From the NCBI RefSeq assembly GCF_002080455.1, contig NZ_CP020555.1:7306501-7370500 (forward strand): a stretch of DNA of 64,000 nt. Direction: 5' to 3'. This stretch comes from Streptomyces sp. Sge12 (lineage in GTDB: Bacteria > Actinomycetota > Actinomycetes > Streptomycetales > Streptomycetaceae). The translations under genes were made by a program, and so were the position numbers. The notes under the pieces were generated by a model. The model did not search any database and was not told the origin of the DNA. It saw only the letters and a list, made by a program, of their open reading frames with translations. Positions 23,797 through 32,385 of this stretch are shown here, one piece after another (within the stretch, counting starts at the first letter, position 1; every line of letters begins with the position of its first letter).

Positions 23797-26565
23797 GTGG
23801 TGGCGGCGACGGGGCACGCTGACACAAGTGTCGGACACGGAGAACTGATCAAGGCGGTCGACCGCGCGCTGACCACGCACGGCCGGGCGCTCCTGACGGG
23901 ACCGGCCGGCGCCGGCAAGACCGAGGTGGTGCGCGCCGTCGCGGCCGCGGCCGAAAAACGCCGCGAGACCGTGCTCTGTCTCGCCCCCGAGGCGGCCGAC
24001 CAATGGATACCCGAGGCGTCCGCCGCCGCCCTCCTCGCCTCCGTGCCCTGCGGCGCCCTGGAACAGCTCTCCGGCCCCCAGCGCACCGCCATCGCCCTCC
24101 TGCGCCGCGAGGCCGACGCCCCCCGGGCCGGCCGCGACCACATCGCCCTGCGCCTCGCCGTCGTCGAGGTACTGCGTACGCTCGCCGCCCGCCAGCCCGT
24201 CCTGCTCGTCCTCGACAACGCCCAGTGGCTCGACGCCGAGAGCACCGACCTGCTCCGCTTCGCCCTGCGCCTCACCCCGCCCCGGGTCCGGGTCCTGGTC
24301 GCCGAATGCGTCCAGGGCGGGGTCCCGGTGGGCGAACCCCTCTGCGGCCCCGGCGTCCCCGCCATCCGCGTCCCCCCGCTCGGCGCCGACGAGGTCGCCG
24401 AACTCCTCCTGCACCACGGCCTCCCGGCCCGCCTCGCCGGCCGCATCCACCAGGCCAGCGGCGGCAACCCGCGCCTGGCCCTCGCCCTCGGCCACTCCCT
24501 CGCCGAAGCCGCCGAGGCCCGGGACAGCAGCGCCCACCACGCCGACACCCTGCCCGTCTCCGGGCAGGCCCGCGAAGTGGCCCGCCGGCTCCTCGCCGCG
24601 GCCCCCGCCCAGGCCCGCCGCACCCTGCTCCTCGCCGCCCTCGCCACCCGCCCCACCATCTCCCTGCTGCGCCGCGCCGGCCGCCCCGACGCCGAGGCGG
24701 AGCTGGCCGAGGCGGAACGCGCCGCGCTGGTCAGGGTGGGGGAGGACGGCGCAGTGGAGTTCACCGCGGGCGCGCTGCCCACCGCCCTCGCCGCCGACGC
24801 CGGCTGGCCCGAACGCGCCGCCGGCCACGCGGCCCTGGCCGCCGCCGTCGACGATCCCGTCCAGGCCGTACGCCACCGGGCGCTGGCCGTGGACACCCCC
24901 GACCAGTGGCTCGCCGCGGAGATCACCGAGGCCGCCGCCGCCTGCCGCCGCCGCGGGCAGCGCGCCCTCGCCGCCGAACTGGGCCTGCTCGCCGCCGAAC
25001 GCACGCCGTCCTGGCTGGCCGGCGAGGAACTGGCCCGCCTGGTCACGGCCGCCGAGGACGCCGGCTGGGCCGGCCGCGCCGACCTCGCCCGCCGCGCCAC
25101 CCGGGCCGTCCTGGCCCGCGACGCCTCGCCCTCCGACCGGGTACGGGCCCGGCTCGCCGTGATCGACGCCGCCGGGCAGGCGCTCGGCGCCCTCGACGAG
25201 ACCTTCGCCCACGCCATGGACGAGGCCGCCGGGGACCCCTCGCTCCAGGCCGCCGTGCAACTGCGGATCGCCTGGAAGAACAACCTCAGCGACGGCGACC
25301 CGGTCCGCTCCCGCGACGCCGCCGCCCGCGCCGGGGCGCTGGCCGCGCTCGGCGGCGACCAGGTCGCCGAGGCCATGGCCCTGACCGTACGGGCCCGCAT
25401 GGGCCGCATCCTCGGCGACCCGGGCGCCGAGGCGATCCTGGCCGAGGCCCTCGCCCTGCCGGCCCCCGAGGTGCCGCTGGGCATGCGCAACGCCCCCCAG
25501 TACCTCGCCGTCCGGCACGCCCTCTTCGACGACGGCCTCGATGACGCCCGCCGGCAGCTGATGGTCCTGCTGCCCGCCGTCCAGCGCACGGGATCCGCCG
25601 AGGACGTCTTCGAGGTACTGCGCAGCCTCACCGAGGTGGAACTGCGCAGCGGCCGCTGCGAGGCCGCCTCCGCACACGCCCGCCGGGCCCTGGACCTCAC
25701 GATCGACGCGGGCCTCTCACCCGGCCCCGCCTGGTACGTCGCCGCGATGGCCGAGGCCATGGGCGGCAGCTTCGCCCGGGCCGAGGGCTATGCCCGGCGC
25801 GGTATCCAGGCCTCGCAGGAGGAGCAGGACCAGGTCTTCCTCTCCCGCAGCCTGCACGCGCTCGGCCTCGTCGAACTCGCCACGGGAGAGGCGGCGAAGG
25901 CCGTCGCCACCCTGCGCCGGGTCGCCGAGCTGGAGGCCGCCCAGCAGGTGGTGGACCCCTCGATCCTGCGCTGGCACGGGGAGCTCGCCGAGGCCCTGAT
26001 CGCCGCCGACGCCCCCGACGAAGCGGCCCGGCTGCTCGCCTCCGTCCGTACGGTCGCCGTGGGCCTGGGCCGGACCGGGGTCGTCGCGGCCCTCGACCGG
26101 GCCCGGGGCCTGTGCCTGTCCGCGCAGGGCGACGCCGACGCGGCCGTGCACCTGCTGGAGACCACCGCCCAGCGCTTCGACGCCCTCCAACTGCCGCTGG
26201 AGCGCGGCCGTACGCTGCTGGCCCTCGCCCGGGTGGAGCGCCGCCGACGGCGCCGGGCCCCGGCCCGCGCGGCGCTGCGGGCCGCGGCCGAGGTGTTCGA
26301 CCGGGCCGGGGCCACCCCCTGGACGGAGCTCGCCGGGGAAGTGTCCCCCGGCGACATCGCCGGCGCGCAGCTGACGGCGGCCGCGACCCTGACCGACGCC
26401 GAGACCCGGCTCGCGCTGCTGGTCAGCCAGGGCGCCAGCAACCAGGAGGCCGCGGCGAAGCTGTTCCTCAGCGTGAAGACGGTGGAGGCCCGGCTGACCC
26501 GCATCTACCAGAAGCTCGACGTGCGGTCCCGGGCCCAGCTGGCCACCGCGTTGCGCACGCGGTGA
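23797..26565 (+). CDS. Large ATP-binding LuxR-family transcriptional regulator
   Basis: About 922 residues. An N-terminal AAA/NACHT-like ATPase has the Walker A GPAGAGKTE (near residue 33) and Walker B VLLVLDNAQWLDAES (near 133). A long alpha-helical, TPR-like middle follows, and a C-terminal LuxR helix-turn-helix (TDAETRLALLVSQGASNQEAAAKLFLSVKTVEARLTRIYQKL). Such LAL/MalT-like regulators switch on nearby operons when a ligand triggers ATP-dependent oligomerisation. The start is uncertain: GTG 23797 or 23800 give MVAATGHADTS, and the frame is open back to 23689. It stands just downstream of the subtilase gene and could control it or the chitinase gene. Confidence 0.82.
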   Translation: MVAATGHADTSVGHGELIKAVDRALTTHGRALLTGPAGAGKTEVVRAVAAAAEKRRETVLCLAPEAADQWIPEASAAALLASVPCGALEQLSGPQRTAIALLRREADAPRAGRDHIALRLAVVEVLRTLAARQPVLLVLDNAQWLDAESTDLLRFALRLTPPRVRVLVAECVQGGVPVGEPLCGPGVPAIRVPPLGADEVAELLLHHGLPARLAGRIHQASGGNPRLALALGHSLAEAAEARDSSAHHADTLPVSGQAREVARRLLAAAPAQARRTLLLAALATRPTISLLRRAGRPDAEAELAEAERAALVRVGEDGAVEFTAGALPTALAADAGWPERAAGHAALAAAVDDPVQAVRHRALAVDTPDQWLAAEITEAAAACRRRGQRALAAELGLLAAERTPSWLAGEELARLVTAAEDAGWAGRADLARRATRAVLARDASPSDRVRARLAVIDAAGQALGALDETFAHAMDEAAGDPSLQAAVQLRIAWKNNLSDGDPVRSRDAAARAGALAALGGDQVAEAMALTVRARMGRILGDPGAEAILAEALALPAPEVPLGMRNAPQYLAVRHALFDDGLDDARRQLMVLLPAVQRTGSAEDVFEVLRSLTEVELRSGRCEAASAHARRALDLTIDAGLSPGPAWYVAAMAEAMGGSFARAEGYARRGIQASQEEQDQVFLSRSLHALGLVELATGEAAKAVATLRRVAELEAAQQVVDPSILRWHGELAEALIAADAPDEAARLLASVRTVAVGLGRTGVVAALDRARGLCLSAQGDADAAVHLLETTAQRFDALQLPLERGRTLLALARVERRRRRRAPARAALRAAAEVFDRAGATPWTELAGEVSPGDIAGAQLTAAATLTDAETRLALLVSQGASNQEAAAKLFLSVKTVEARLTRIYQKLDVRSRAQLATALRTR

Positions 26566-26592
26566 CCGCGCCACCGGGGGTACCGCGGCGGC

Positions 26593-27510
26593 TCAGCAGC
26601 CGAGGTTGTTCCCGGGGCTCACCCCGAGCAGCTGCGTGAAGCTCTGGTACTTGGAGATCCGGCTCTGGACCTGGGCGGGGTTGCCGCCGTTGCACTCCAG
26701 GGCGCCGTTGATCGAGCGGATGGTCTCCCCGAAGCCCGCGCCGTTGACCATGGCGGCGTGGGCGGTCATCGTGCCCGGGCCGTTCTGGGTGTTCCAGTAC
26801 CAGAGCGCCGTCTTCATGGCGACGGCCGGGTCCTGCTCCACTAGGTACGGGTTGGCGAGCAGGTTGATGCCGAGGGCGTCACCGGCCGCCTTGTAGTTGA
26901 AGTTCCAGCTGAGCTGGATGGGCCCGCGGCCGTAGTAGGCGGCCTGCCCGGCGGGACAGCCGTAGGGCTGGGTCGCGTCGCAGTAGTGGGGGTAGTTGGC
27001 GGTGTTCTGCTCCACGATGTGCACGAGTCCGCCCGTCTCGTGGGAGACGTTGGCCAGGAAGGCCGCGGCCTCGCGCCGCTTCACGGTGTCGTCGCCGGTG
27101 TTGGCGAAGCCGGGGTACGCGGAGAGCGCCGCGACCAGGCCGTTGTAGGTGTAGAAGGGGTTCCGGTTCGGAAACATCTGGTTGAACTGGGCCTCGGAGA
27201 CCACGAATCCGGTGGGGTTGCCCGGATCCGGGTCCTGGCCGCCACCGCCGCCGCAGACGCCCTGGTCCGACCAGACGCCCCACTGGCCGGTGGTGCCGGG
27301 GGTTTCGCCCTGGGTCCACCACTTCGCCTGCCAGTTGTGGCCGCCGTACGAGGCGCTCATGCCGTTCGTGTAGACGGCGGAGGAGGCCCAGGCGCCGGCG
27401 CAGGCGGGCGCCGCGGCGGCGCGGGAAGAGGGGAGGGCGATGGCGAGGCCGACGGTGACGGCCGCGGCGGCGGCCAGGGAGAGGGCGCGGCGACGAAGCG
27501 CACGGATCAC
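26593..27510 (-). CDS. Secreted GH19 chitinase with chitin-binding domain
   Basis: A 305-residue enzyme. It has a signal peptide (to about residue 35), a CBM5/12 chitin-binding domain (SSAVYTNGMSASYGGHNWQAKWWTQGETPG), a short Asp/Pro linker, and a family-19 catalytic domain. The catalytic glutamates lie in ANVSHETGGLVHIVE (near residue 158) and in the loop before YYGRGPIQLSWNFNY. It endo-cleaves chitin, including fungal walls. Two DasR-like boxes sit 60-90 bp upstream, in line with control of chitinases by N-acetylglucosamine through DasR. The ATG at 27510 has AAGGAG upstream. Confidence 0.93.
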   Translation of the reverse strand: MIRALRRRALSLAAAAAVTVGLAIALPSSRAAAAPACAGAWASSAVYTNGMSASYGGHNWQAKWWTQGETPGTTGQWGVWSDQGVCGGGGGQDPDPGNPTGFVVSEAQFNQMFPNRNPFYTYNGLVAALSAYPGFANTGDDTVKRREAAAFLANVSHETGGLVHIVEQNTANYPHYCDATQPYGCPAGQAAYYGRGPIQLSWNFNYKAAGDALGINLLANPYLVEQDPAVAMKTALWYWNTQNGPGTMTAHAAMVNGAGFGETIRSINGALECNGGNPAQVQSRISKYQSFTQLLGVSPGNNLGC

Positions 27511-27571
27511 GTAACTGCTCCTTCAGTGGGGGGAATTGCCGTGGGGGACAACAGTGCCCACTGAAGCGAGA

Positions 27572-27602
27572 ATGGTCTGAACCTGTCAAGGTCTAGACCA
27601 AA
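27572..27602. promoter_or_regulatory. Two DasR-type (dre) boxes in the chitinase promoter
   Basis: TGGTCTGAACCT (27573-27584) and AGGTCTAGACCA (27589-27600). The second is a perfect palindrome and matches the dre consensus core GGTCTAGACC; the first is a degenerate copy. Paired 12-bp repeats of this kind are known from Streptomyces chitinase promoters. Confidence 0.8.
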
Positions 27603-27607
27603 TGAAA

Positions 27608-27644
27608 CGCGCCGGCATCACGCGTGACGCGTGACACCGGCGCG
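27608..27644 (-). terminator. Terminator of the rodlin gene
   Basis: A two-part hairpin: CGCGCCGG with CCGGCGCG outside, CACGCG with CGCGTG inside, 13 bp past the rodlin stop and just upstream of the chitinase promoter boxes. Confidence 0.8.
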
Positions 27645-27656
27645 AAATCGAACCGA

Positions 27657-28070
27657 TCAGCTGCCCGAGGAGACGTTCCCGGAGAGGACCGGGATGTTGC
27701 TCAGGATGTGCGAGAGGGACTCGTCACCCTTGGCCTGGGTGGAGTTCTCGGCGCACTGCTGGTTCTGCGGGTTCGACAGGACGTTGACGTCCTGGACGCC
27801 GATGTTGGCGAGGACCGCGACCAGGGACTGGGCGTTGACCTTGGCCGGCAGGCCGACGCAGAGCTTGTTGAGCGAGCCCTGGATGGCGCCGAGCTGCGGG
27901 CTCATCTTGCCGTGGGTCTCCTGGTTGCCGTACAGCTGGGCCGCGCCGTTGCCGTTGACGGTGTTGACACCGTTGTCGTTGCCGATCGCCATCGCCGGGG
28001 AGGCGACTGCGGCACCCGCGCCGAGCACGGCGGCGGTGGCGGCTGCGGTGGCCATGAACTTCTTGAACAT
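27657..28070 (-). CDS. Rodlin, secreted spore-coat protein
   Basis: A 137-residue secreted protein of the rodlin (RdlA/RdlB) family, which arranges chaplin fibrils into the rodlet layer of aerial hyphae and spores. A signal peptide (MFKKFMATAAATAAVLGAGAA, cleaved after about 30 residues) leads into a Gly/Asn/Gln-rich mature chain: GNDNGVNTVNGNGAAQLYGN, then two conserved cysteines near NKLCVGLPAKVNAQS and QNQQCAENSTQAKGD. AAGGA 8 bases upstream supports the ATG at 28070. Only one copy is present here; many species have two divergent copies. Developmental expression is expected. Confidence 0.92.
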   Translation of the reverse strand: MFKKFMATAAATAAVLGAGAAVASPAMAIGNDNGVNTVNGNGAAQLYGNQETHGKMSPQLGAIQGSLNKLCVGLPAKVNAQSLVAVLANIGVQDVNVLSNPQNQQCAENSTQAKGDESLSHILSNIPVLSGNVSSGS

Positions 28071-28238
28071 GTGGGGAATCCTTCTGTCGCACTGTCGCAT
28101 GAGATAGCTGCCCTCGGCGGGACGTGCTGATCAACTGTCGACAGCGCTCGGGGTTATCCCCACTCACCCGGGTGGCCCAATGCCGGGTCGAGCCACCCCC
28201 GGCCGCGAGGGCGGGGGCGAGCTCCTCGCTTCCGAGGG

Positions 28239-28430
28239 TCAGCCGGTCTTGCGGCGGACTTTCTTGTTCTTGCCGCCGGGGCCGCTGCTGGCACCCTGCA
28301 CCTTCGCCCGGCTCTGGTGCGCCTGCTGGGACTGGGCGTTCGCGGCGTTGCGGTCCAGGGCCTCCCGGAACTTGCGCTTGGCCGCGTCGGCGGGGGACTC
28401 GTCCTGCGGGGTGTCGGTTTCGTCAGCCAT
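28239..28430 (-). CDS. Small DUF5302-family protein
   Basis: A 63-residue, highly charged, probably disordered protein. The acidic N-terminus (MADETDTPQDESPADAAKRK) is followed by FREALDRNAANAQSQQAHQ and a basic tail (GGKNKKVRRKTG). It matches the DUF5302 family found throughout actinomycetes; function unknown. AGGAGGAC directly upstream is a strong ribosome site. It stands alone between the rodlin and ferredoxin reductase genes. Confidence 0.85.
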   Translation of the reverse strand: MADETDTPQDESPADAAKRKFREALDRNAANAQSQQAHQSRAKVQGASSGPGGKNKKVRRKTG

Positions 28431-28525
28431 TTTGTCCTCCTGGGGTGATCAAGCGGTTTCAGTCTGTCAGGTGACGCCCCTGCTGACCAGCGAGTTCCCT
28501 GGACCTCCAAGCGCTGCTTGGGGAG

Positions 28526-28553
28526 GTCATAAGTTCTGATTATGGGGTCATAA
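28526..28553. promoter_or_regulatory. Overlapping CATAA/TTATG repeats upstream of the ferredoxin reductase gene
   Basis: GGTCATAA occurs twice (near 28526 and 28546), and the intervening TTATG makes two overlapping inverted repeats (CATAA-N7-TTATG and TTATG-N4-CATAA). It lies about 20 bp before the iron-box-like site. This looks like a second operator. Confidence 0.45.
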
Positions 28554-28569
28554 AGAGATGCCGGGTGCT

Positions 28570-28587
28570 GAGTTAGGCTTACCTTCG
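28570..28587. promoter_or_regulatory. Iron-box-like site (DmdR/IdeR type)
   Basis: GAGTTAGGCTTACCTTCG resembles the core TTAGGCTAACCT of DtxR-family (DmdR1/IdeR) sites, with one central mismatch and weaker flanks. It is 50-70 bp before the reductase start, a repressing position. The match is by eye. Confidence 0.55.
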
Positions 28588-28638
28588 TTTAGGGTTCCCC
28601 TTGATCCACCTTGCCGTCAGTCGAAGGGAACCTCTGCC

Positions 28639-30000
28639 ATGCCTCGCCCTCTGCGGGTAGCAATCGTCGGTGCCGGCCCCGCCGGTATCTACGCCGCCGA
28701 CGCGCTGCTGAAGTCCGAGGCAGCCGTCGAGCCCGGCGTGTCCATCGACCTCTTCGAGCGGATGCCCGCACCCTTCGGCCTGATCCGGTACGGCGTCGCC
28801 CCCGACCACCCCCGGATCAAGGGCATCATCACCGCGCTGCACCAGGTCCTCGACAAGCCGCAGGTCCGTCTCTTCGGCAACGTCGACTACCCGAACGACA
28901 TCAGCCTCGACGAGCTGCAGTCCTTCTACGACGCCGTGATCTTCTCCACCGGTGCCACGGCCGACCGCGCCCTGACCATCCCGGGCGTCGAGCTCGACGG
29001 CTCCTACGGCGCCGCCGACTTCGTCTCCTGGTACGACGGCCACCCGGACGTCCCGCGCACCTGGCCGCTGGAGGCCGAGAAGGTCGCCGTGCTCGGCGTC
29101 GGCAACGTGGCCCTCGACGTCGCGCGCATCCTCGCGAAGACGGCCGACGAGCTGCTGCCGACCGAGATCCCCGCGAACGTCTACGACGGGCTCAAGGCGA
29201 ACAAGGCCCTCGAGGTGCACGTCTTCGGCCGCCGCGGACCGGCCCAGGCCAAGTTCAGCCCCATGGAGCTGCGCGAGCTGGACCACTCGCCCACCATCGA
29301 GGTCATCGTCAACCCCGAGGACATCGACTACGACGAGGGCTCCATAGCCACGCGCCGCGCCAACAAGCAGGCCGACATGGTCGCCAAGACCCTGGAGAAC
29401 TGGGCGATCCGCGACATCGGCGAGCGCCCGCACAAGCTGTTCCTGCACTTCTTCGAGTCGCCCGTCGAGATCCTCGGCGAGGACGGCAAGGTCGTCGGGC
29501 TGCGCACCGAGCGCACCGAGCTCGACGGCACCGGCAACGTCAAGGGCACCGGCGCCTTCACCGACTGGGACATCCAGTCCGTCTACCGGGCCGTGGGCTA
29601 CCTCTCCGACGAGCTGCCCAAGCTCCCCTGGGACGTCGAATCCGGCACGGTCCCGGACGAGGGCGGCCGCGTGATCGAGGCCGGCAGCCACCTGCAGTCG
29701 ACGTACGTCACCGGCTGGATCCGGCGCGGCCCGGTCGGCCTGATCGGCCACACCAAGGGCGACGCGAACGAGACCGTCGCGAACCTGCTCGCCGACCACG
29801 CCGAGGGCCGCCTCAGCGAGCCGGCCACCCCCGCGCCGGAGGCCGTCGAGGCCTTCCTCGCCGAGCGCAGCGTCCGGTACACGACGTGGGAGGGCTGGTA
29901 CAAGCTGGACGCGGCCGAGAAGGCCCTCGGTGAGCCCCAGGGCCGCGAGCGCGTGAAGATCGTCGAGCGCGAGGGCATGCTCGACGCCAGCGGAGCGTAG
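28639..30000 (+). CDS. NADPH-ferredoxin reductase (FprA-like)
   Basis: A 453-residue flavoprotein of the adrenodoxin-reductase/FprA type. FAD site: VAIVGAGPAGIYAADALL near the N-terminus. Family motif: MPAPFGLIRYGVAPDHPRIK near residue 48. NADP site: VAVLGVGNVALDVARILA near 153. C-terminal FAD contact: GWIRRGPVGLIGHTKGDA near 360. It passes electrons between NADPH and ferredoxin, for P450s, iron metabolism or siderophore iron release. The ATG at 28639 has GAAGGGA upstream. An iron-box-like element precedes it. A strong terminator follows directly. Confidence 0.93.
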   Translation: MPRPLRVAIVGAGPAGIYAADALLKSEAAVEPGVSIDLFERMPAPFGLIRYGVAPDHPRIKGIITALHQVLDKPQVRLFGNVDYPNDISLDELQSFYDAVIFSTGATADRALTIPGVELDGSYGAADFVSWYDGHPDVPRTWPLEAEKVAVLGVGNVALDVARILAKTADELLPTEIPANVYDGLKANKALEVHVFGRRGPAQAKFSPMELRELDHSPTIEVIVNPEDIDYDEGSIATRRANKQADMVAKTLENWAIRDIGERPHKLFLHFFESPVEILGEDGKVVGLRTERTELDGTGNVKGTGAFTDWDIQSVYRAVGYLSDELPKLPWDVESGTVPDEGGRVIEAGSHLQSTYVTGWIRRGPVGLIGHTKGDANETVANLLADHAEGRLSEPATPAPEAVEAFLAERSVRYTTWEGWYKLDAAEKALGEPQGRERVKIVEREGMLDASGA

Positions 30001-30005
30001 TGCGC

Positions 30006-30039
30006 GAGGGCCGGGACCCCATCGGGGATCCCGGCCCTC
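30006..30039 (+). terminator. Terminator after the ferredoxin reductase gene
   Basis: An 11-bp perfect outer stem (30006-30016 with 30029-30039) plus an inner CCCC/GGGG stem, 5 bp after the stop codon. Confidence 0.85.
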
Positions 30040-30097
30040 TGCCATGCAGGCGTCCGCTCGGCGGCGGCGCTGTCCGGGCAACGGGACGGCGGCGCCG

Positions 30098-30616
30098 TCA
30101 GACGCCCCGCTCCCGCTCCAGCACGCCCCGTACGAAGGCCGCCTGCCCGGCATGCTGGAGGTCGTCCGTCAGCACGCTGACCAGGCGCGCCCCGAGGGTG
30201 ACCGGCGGGTCCCAGCGCTCGTCCACCACCCGTTCCAGTTCGGCGGCGGCGAGCCCCCGGACGAACCGCGCGGTCCGCTCGTGCACCGCGTCGAAGTACC
30301 CCAGCAGCAGCTCGCCCGAATCGACCCGGACGGTGTAGACGTCCCGGGGCGAGTGCCCGTACCCAGTCGCCCCGGCGGGCAGTGGCAGCGCGAACCGGTC
30401 CGACCACCCCTCGGTGTCCCACACCTGCTCGGTGTCGGCAGCGTCCGCGAGGTGGTCGTCCTGGACGCGGGTCAGATGCCAGATCAGCCAGGTGATCGAG
30501 TTCGCCGCCGGGTCCACGCGGGCGTTGAGCAGCTCCGGCGGGACCCCTTCCACGACCTCGTGCACGATCTCCCGGATGCGTCCGAACCCGTCGGCGATGA
30601 CCTCCGTAGCCTTCAT
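30098..30616 (-). CDS. DinB/DUF664-family protein
   Basis: A 172-residue four-helix-bundle protein of the DinB/mycothiol-transferase group. The putative metal ligands are His in SITWLIWHLTRVQDDH (near residue 45) and in DDLQHAGQAAFVRGVLE (near 155). Enzymes of this fold in actinomycetes use mycothiol, but the substrate here is unknown. The ATG at 30616 gives the usual start MKATEVIADGFGRI; another ATG five codons upstream lacks support. It lies between the terminator of the reductase gene and the MFS gene. Confidence 0.8.
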   Translation of the reverse strand: MKATEVIADGFGRIREIVHEVVEGVPPELLNARVDPAANSITWLIWHLTRVQDDHLADAADTEQVWDTEGWSDRFALPLPAGATGYGHSPRDVYTVRVDSGELLLGYFDAVHERTARFVRGLAAAELERVVDERWDPPVTLGARLVSVLTDDLQHAGQAAFVRGVLERERGV

Positions 30617-30668
30617 GCACCCACCATGCAAGGCCGGGGGGCCCGCCCGCCGCGAGCGACACGCGGGC

Positions 30669-32231
30669 TCAGCGGACGGCGTCCGCCTTCTGCGTCTTCC
30701 CGGCCGTCACGGCCGGCCCGTCCACCGCGGCCGACTCGGCCGACTCGGTCACCGTGGCCGGCTCGGCCTTCGCCGACGGTCCGGAGGCAGCCGTCCGCAT
30801 GCCGTGACCGCTGCGCAGTCCGATCCACCCGATCACCGCGACGAGTGCGAAGGCCACGGCCCCGATCCCGAAGGTCAGCGTGAACCCGGACTCGGCGGGC
30901 AGCGGCGGAACCCCCGCCGGCAGGTGCTCGATGGTCCTGGAGGCCAGGATCGTGGTGACGACGGCGCTGCCGATCGCGCTGCCCGTGGAACGGGAGATGG
31001 AGTTGATGCCGTTGGCGATGCCGCTCTGGTGGTGCGGGACGCTGGACATGATCACGGCGGGCATGGCGGCGTAGCCGAAGCTCACGGCCGCGCCGACGAC
31101 GAGTCCGGCGCCGATCACCGAGAGGCTGTGCTGGTGGTCCAGGACCAGCCAGGCGAACCCGGCCGTGCCGAGCCCGGCGGCCAGACCCAGCGCGGTGCGC
31201 GGACCGCGGTGCCGCACGATCTGACCGCCCACGGGCGAGGCGAGCAGCGACACGATCGCGCCCGGCAGCAGGAACTGCACGGAGGCCCGCAGGATGGACG
31301 CGTCGAAGCCGTAGCCGGTGAGCGCCTCGGGCATCTGGACGAGGTACGAGACGCCCAGGAAGTTCGCGAACATGCCGAAGCCGACGAGGACGCCGGCCAG
31401 GTTGGCCATGAGCACCGGGCGGTGGACGAACATCTTCATGTCGACCAGGGGCTCGCTCACCCTGCGCTCGACGAGCACCCAGACGGCGGCCATGACGGCG
31501 GCGCCGGCGAAGCTGCCCAGCGTACGGGCGGAGCCCCAGCCCCACTCGTGGCCCTGGGAGATCGGCAGCAGGAGCAGCAGCAGCGCGATGCCGAGGGTCA
31601 GGGCGCCGAGGAAGTCGGTGCGCCCGCCGGTCTTGTGCCGGGTCGCGGGGACCAGGAGGACGACCGCGAGCAGGGCCAGGAGCGCGAAGCCGGTCGCCAT
31701 CCAGAAGGCGTTGCGGTAGTCCGCGCCGGAGCCGGAGGTGAGCAGCCCGGTCGCGACGAGCGCGAGCCCGCTGCCGAACGCGAGCGTGCCGCTGACCAGG
31801 GCCATCGCGCCCGGCAGCTTCTGCGGCCGGACCTCTTCGCGCAGGACCGAGAGGGCCAGCGGGAAGATCGCGGTGGCGGCGCCCTGGAGCACCCGGCCCA
31901 GGATCAGCAGGGGCAGCGAGGACGCCAGGGCGGCGATGACGGAGCCGGCGACCATGACGCCGAGTACGGCGACCAGGGTGGGCTTCTTGCCGTGCTGGTC
32001 GCCGAAGCGGCCCAGCAGCGGGGTGAAGACGGCGGCCGACAGGAGGGTGGCGGTGGTCACCCAGCTCACGTTGGCCGTCGTGGTGCCGAGGTCCTGGCGG
32101 ATGAGGCCCAGGATCGGGACCGGCAGCGTCTGCATCATCGAGACGACCATGGCGGCCAGGCTCAGGGCGAAGACGATGACCGTCTCGTTCCGGTGCCCGG
32201 CGGCCGGGGTGGCGGGGGAGGGGGTGCTCAT
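30669..32231 (-). CDS. MFS multidrug efflux transporter (DHA2-like, 14 TM)
   Basis: A 520-residue proton-driven efflux pump of the EmrB/QacA type. About 14 hydrophobic segments are visible, with the motif A-like loop GRFGDQHGKKPT near residue 68 and the motif C-like GSGLALVATGLL near 150. The N-terminus (MSTPSPATPAAGHRNE) is cytoplasmic and the C-terminus is a charged tail. It is divergent from a MarR gene with 154 bp between them carrying two operator-like sites, the classical arrangement for a repressor-controlled pump. Its substrates are unknown. The ATG at 32231 is supported by GAAGG upstream. Confidence 0.88.
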   Translation of the reverse strand: MSTPSPATPAAGHRNETVIVFALSLAAMVVSMMQTLPVPILGLIRQDLGTTTANVSWVTTATLLSAAVFTPLLGRFGDQHGKKPTLVAVLGVMVAGSVIAALASSLPLLILGRVLQGAATAIFPLALSVLREEVRPQKLPGAMALVSGTLAFGSGLALVATGLLTSGSGADYRNAFWMATGFALLALLAVVLLVPATRHKTGGRTDFLGALTLGIALLLLLLPISQGHEWGWGSARTLGSFAGAAVMAAVWVLVERRVSEPLVDMKMFVHRPVLMANLAGVLVGFGMFANFLGVSYLVQMPEALTGYGFDASILRASVQFLLPGAIVSLLASPVGGQIVRHRGPRTALGLAAGLGTAGFAWLVLDHQHSLSVIGAGLVVGAAVSFGYAAMPAVIMSSVPHHQSGIANGINSISRSTGSAIGSAVVTTILASRTIEHLPAGVPPLPAESGFTLTFGIGAVAFALVAVIGWIGLRSGHGMRTAASGPSAKAEPATVTESAESAAVDGPAVTAGKTQKADAVR

Positions 32232-32286
32232 GGCTGGGGGTGACCTTCTTCGTGTTTCGGAGCTGAAGAGCTTCGGAACGCAGATG

Positions 32287-32354
32287 TTTGACTTCATCAA
32301 GTAACTCGAACGACGGTAAACGTCGATAGTTCAGGTGGTCAAGTAAACAATTGA
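32287..32354. promoter_or_regulatory. Operator region between the divergent MFS and MarR genes
   Basis: Two AT-rich imperfect palindromes share the octamer TCAAGTAA: TTTGACTTCATCAAG (32287-32301) and TCAAGTAAACAATTGA (32339-32354). Between them CGACG-GTAAA-CGTCG (32311-32325) forms a third inverted repeat. This fits binding by the adjacent MarR protein to both promoters. Confidence 0.65.
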
Positions 32355-32385
32355 TAATGTGAAGCATCCTGAGTACGCTCCAGGT

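Noticed and set aside
28130..28238. A second rodlin or a chaplin gene next to the rodlin gene
   Set aside because: No signal-peptide frame with rodlin or chaplin features occurs on either strand around it.
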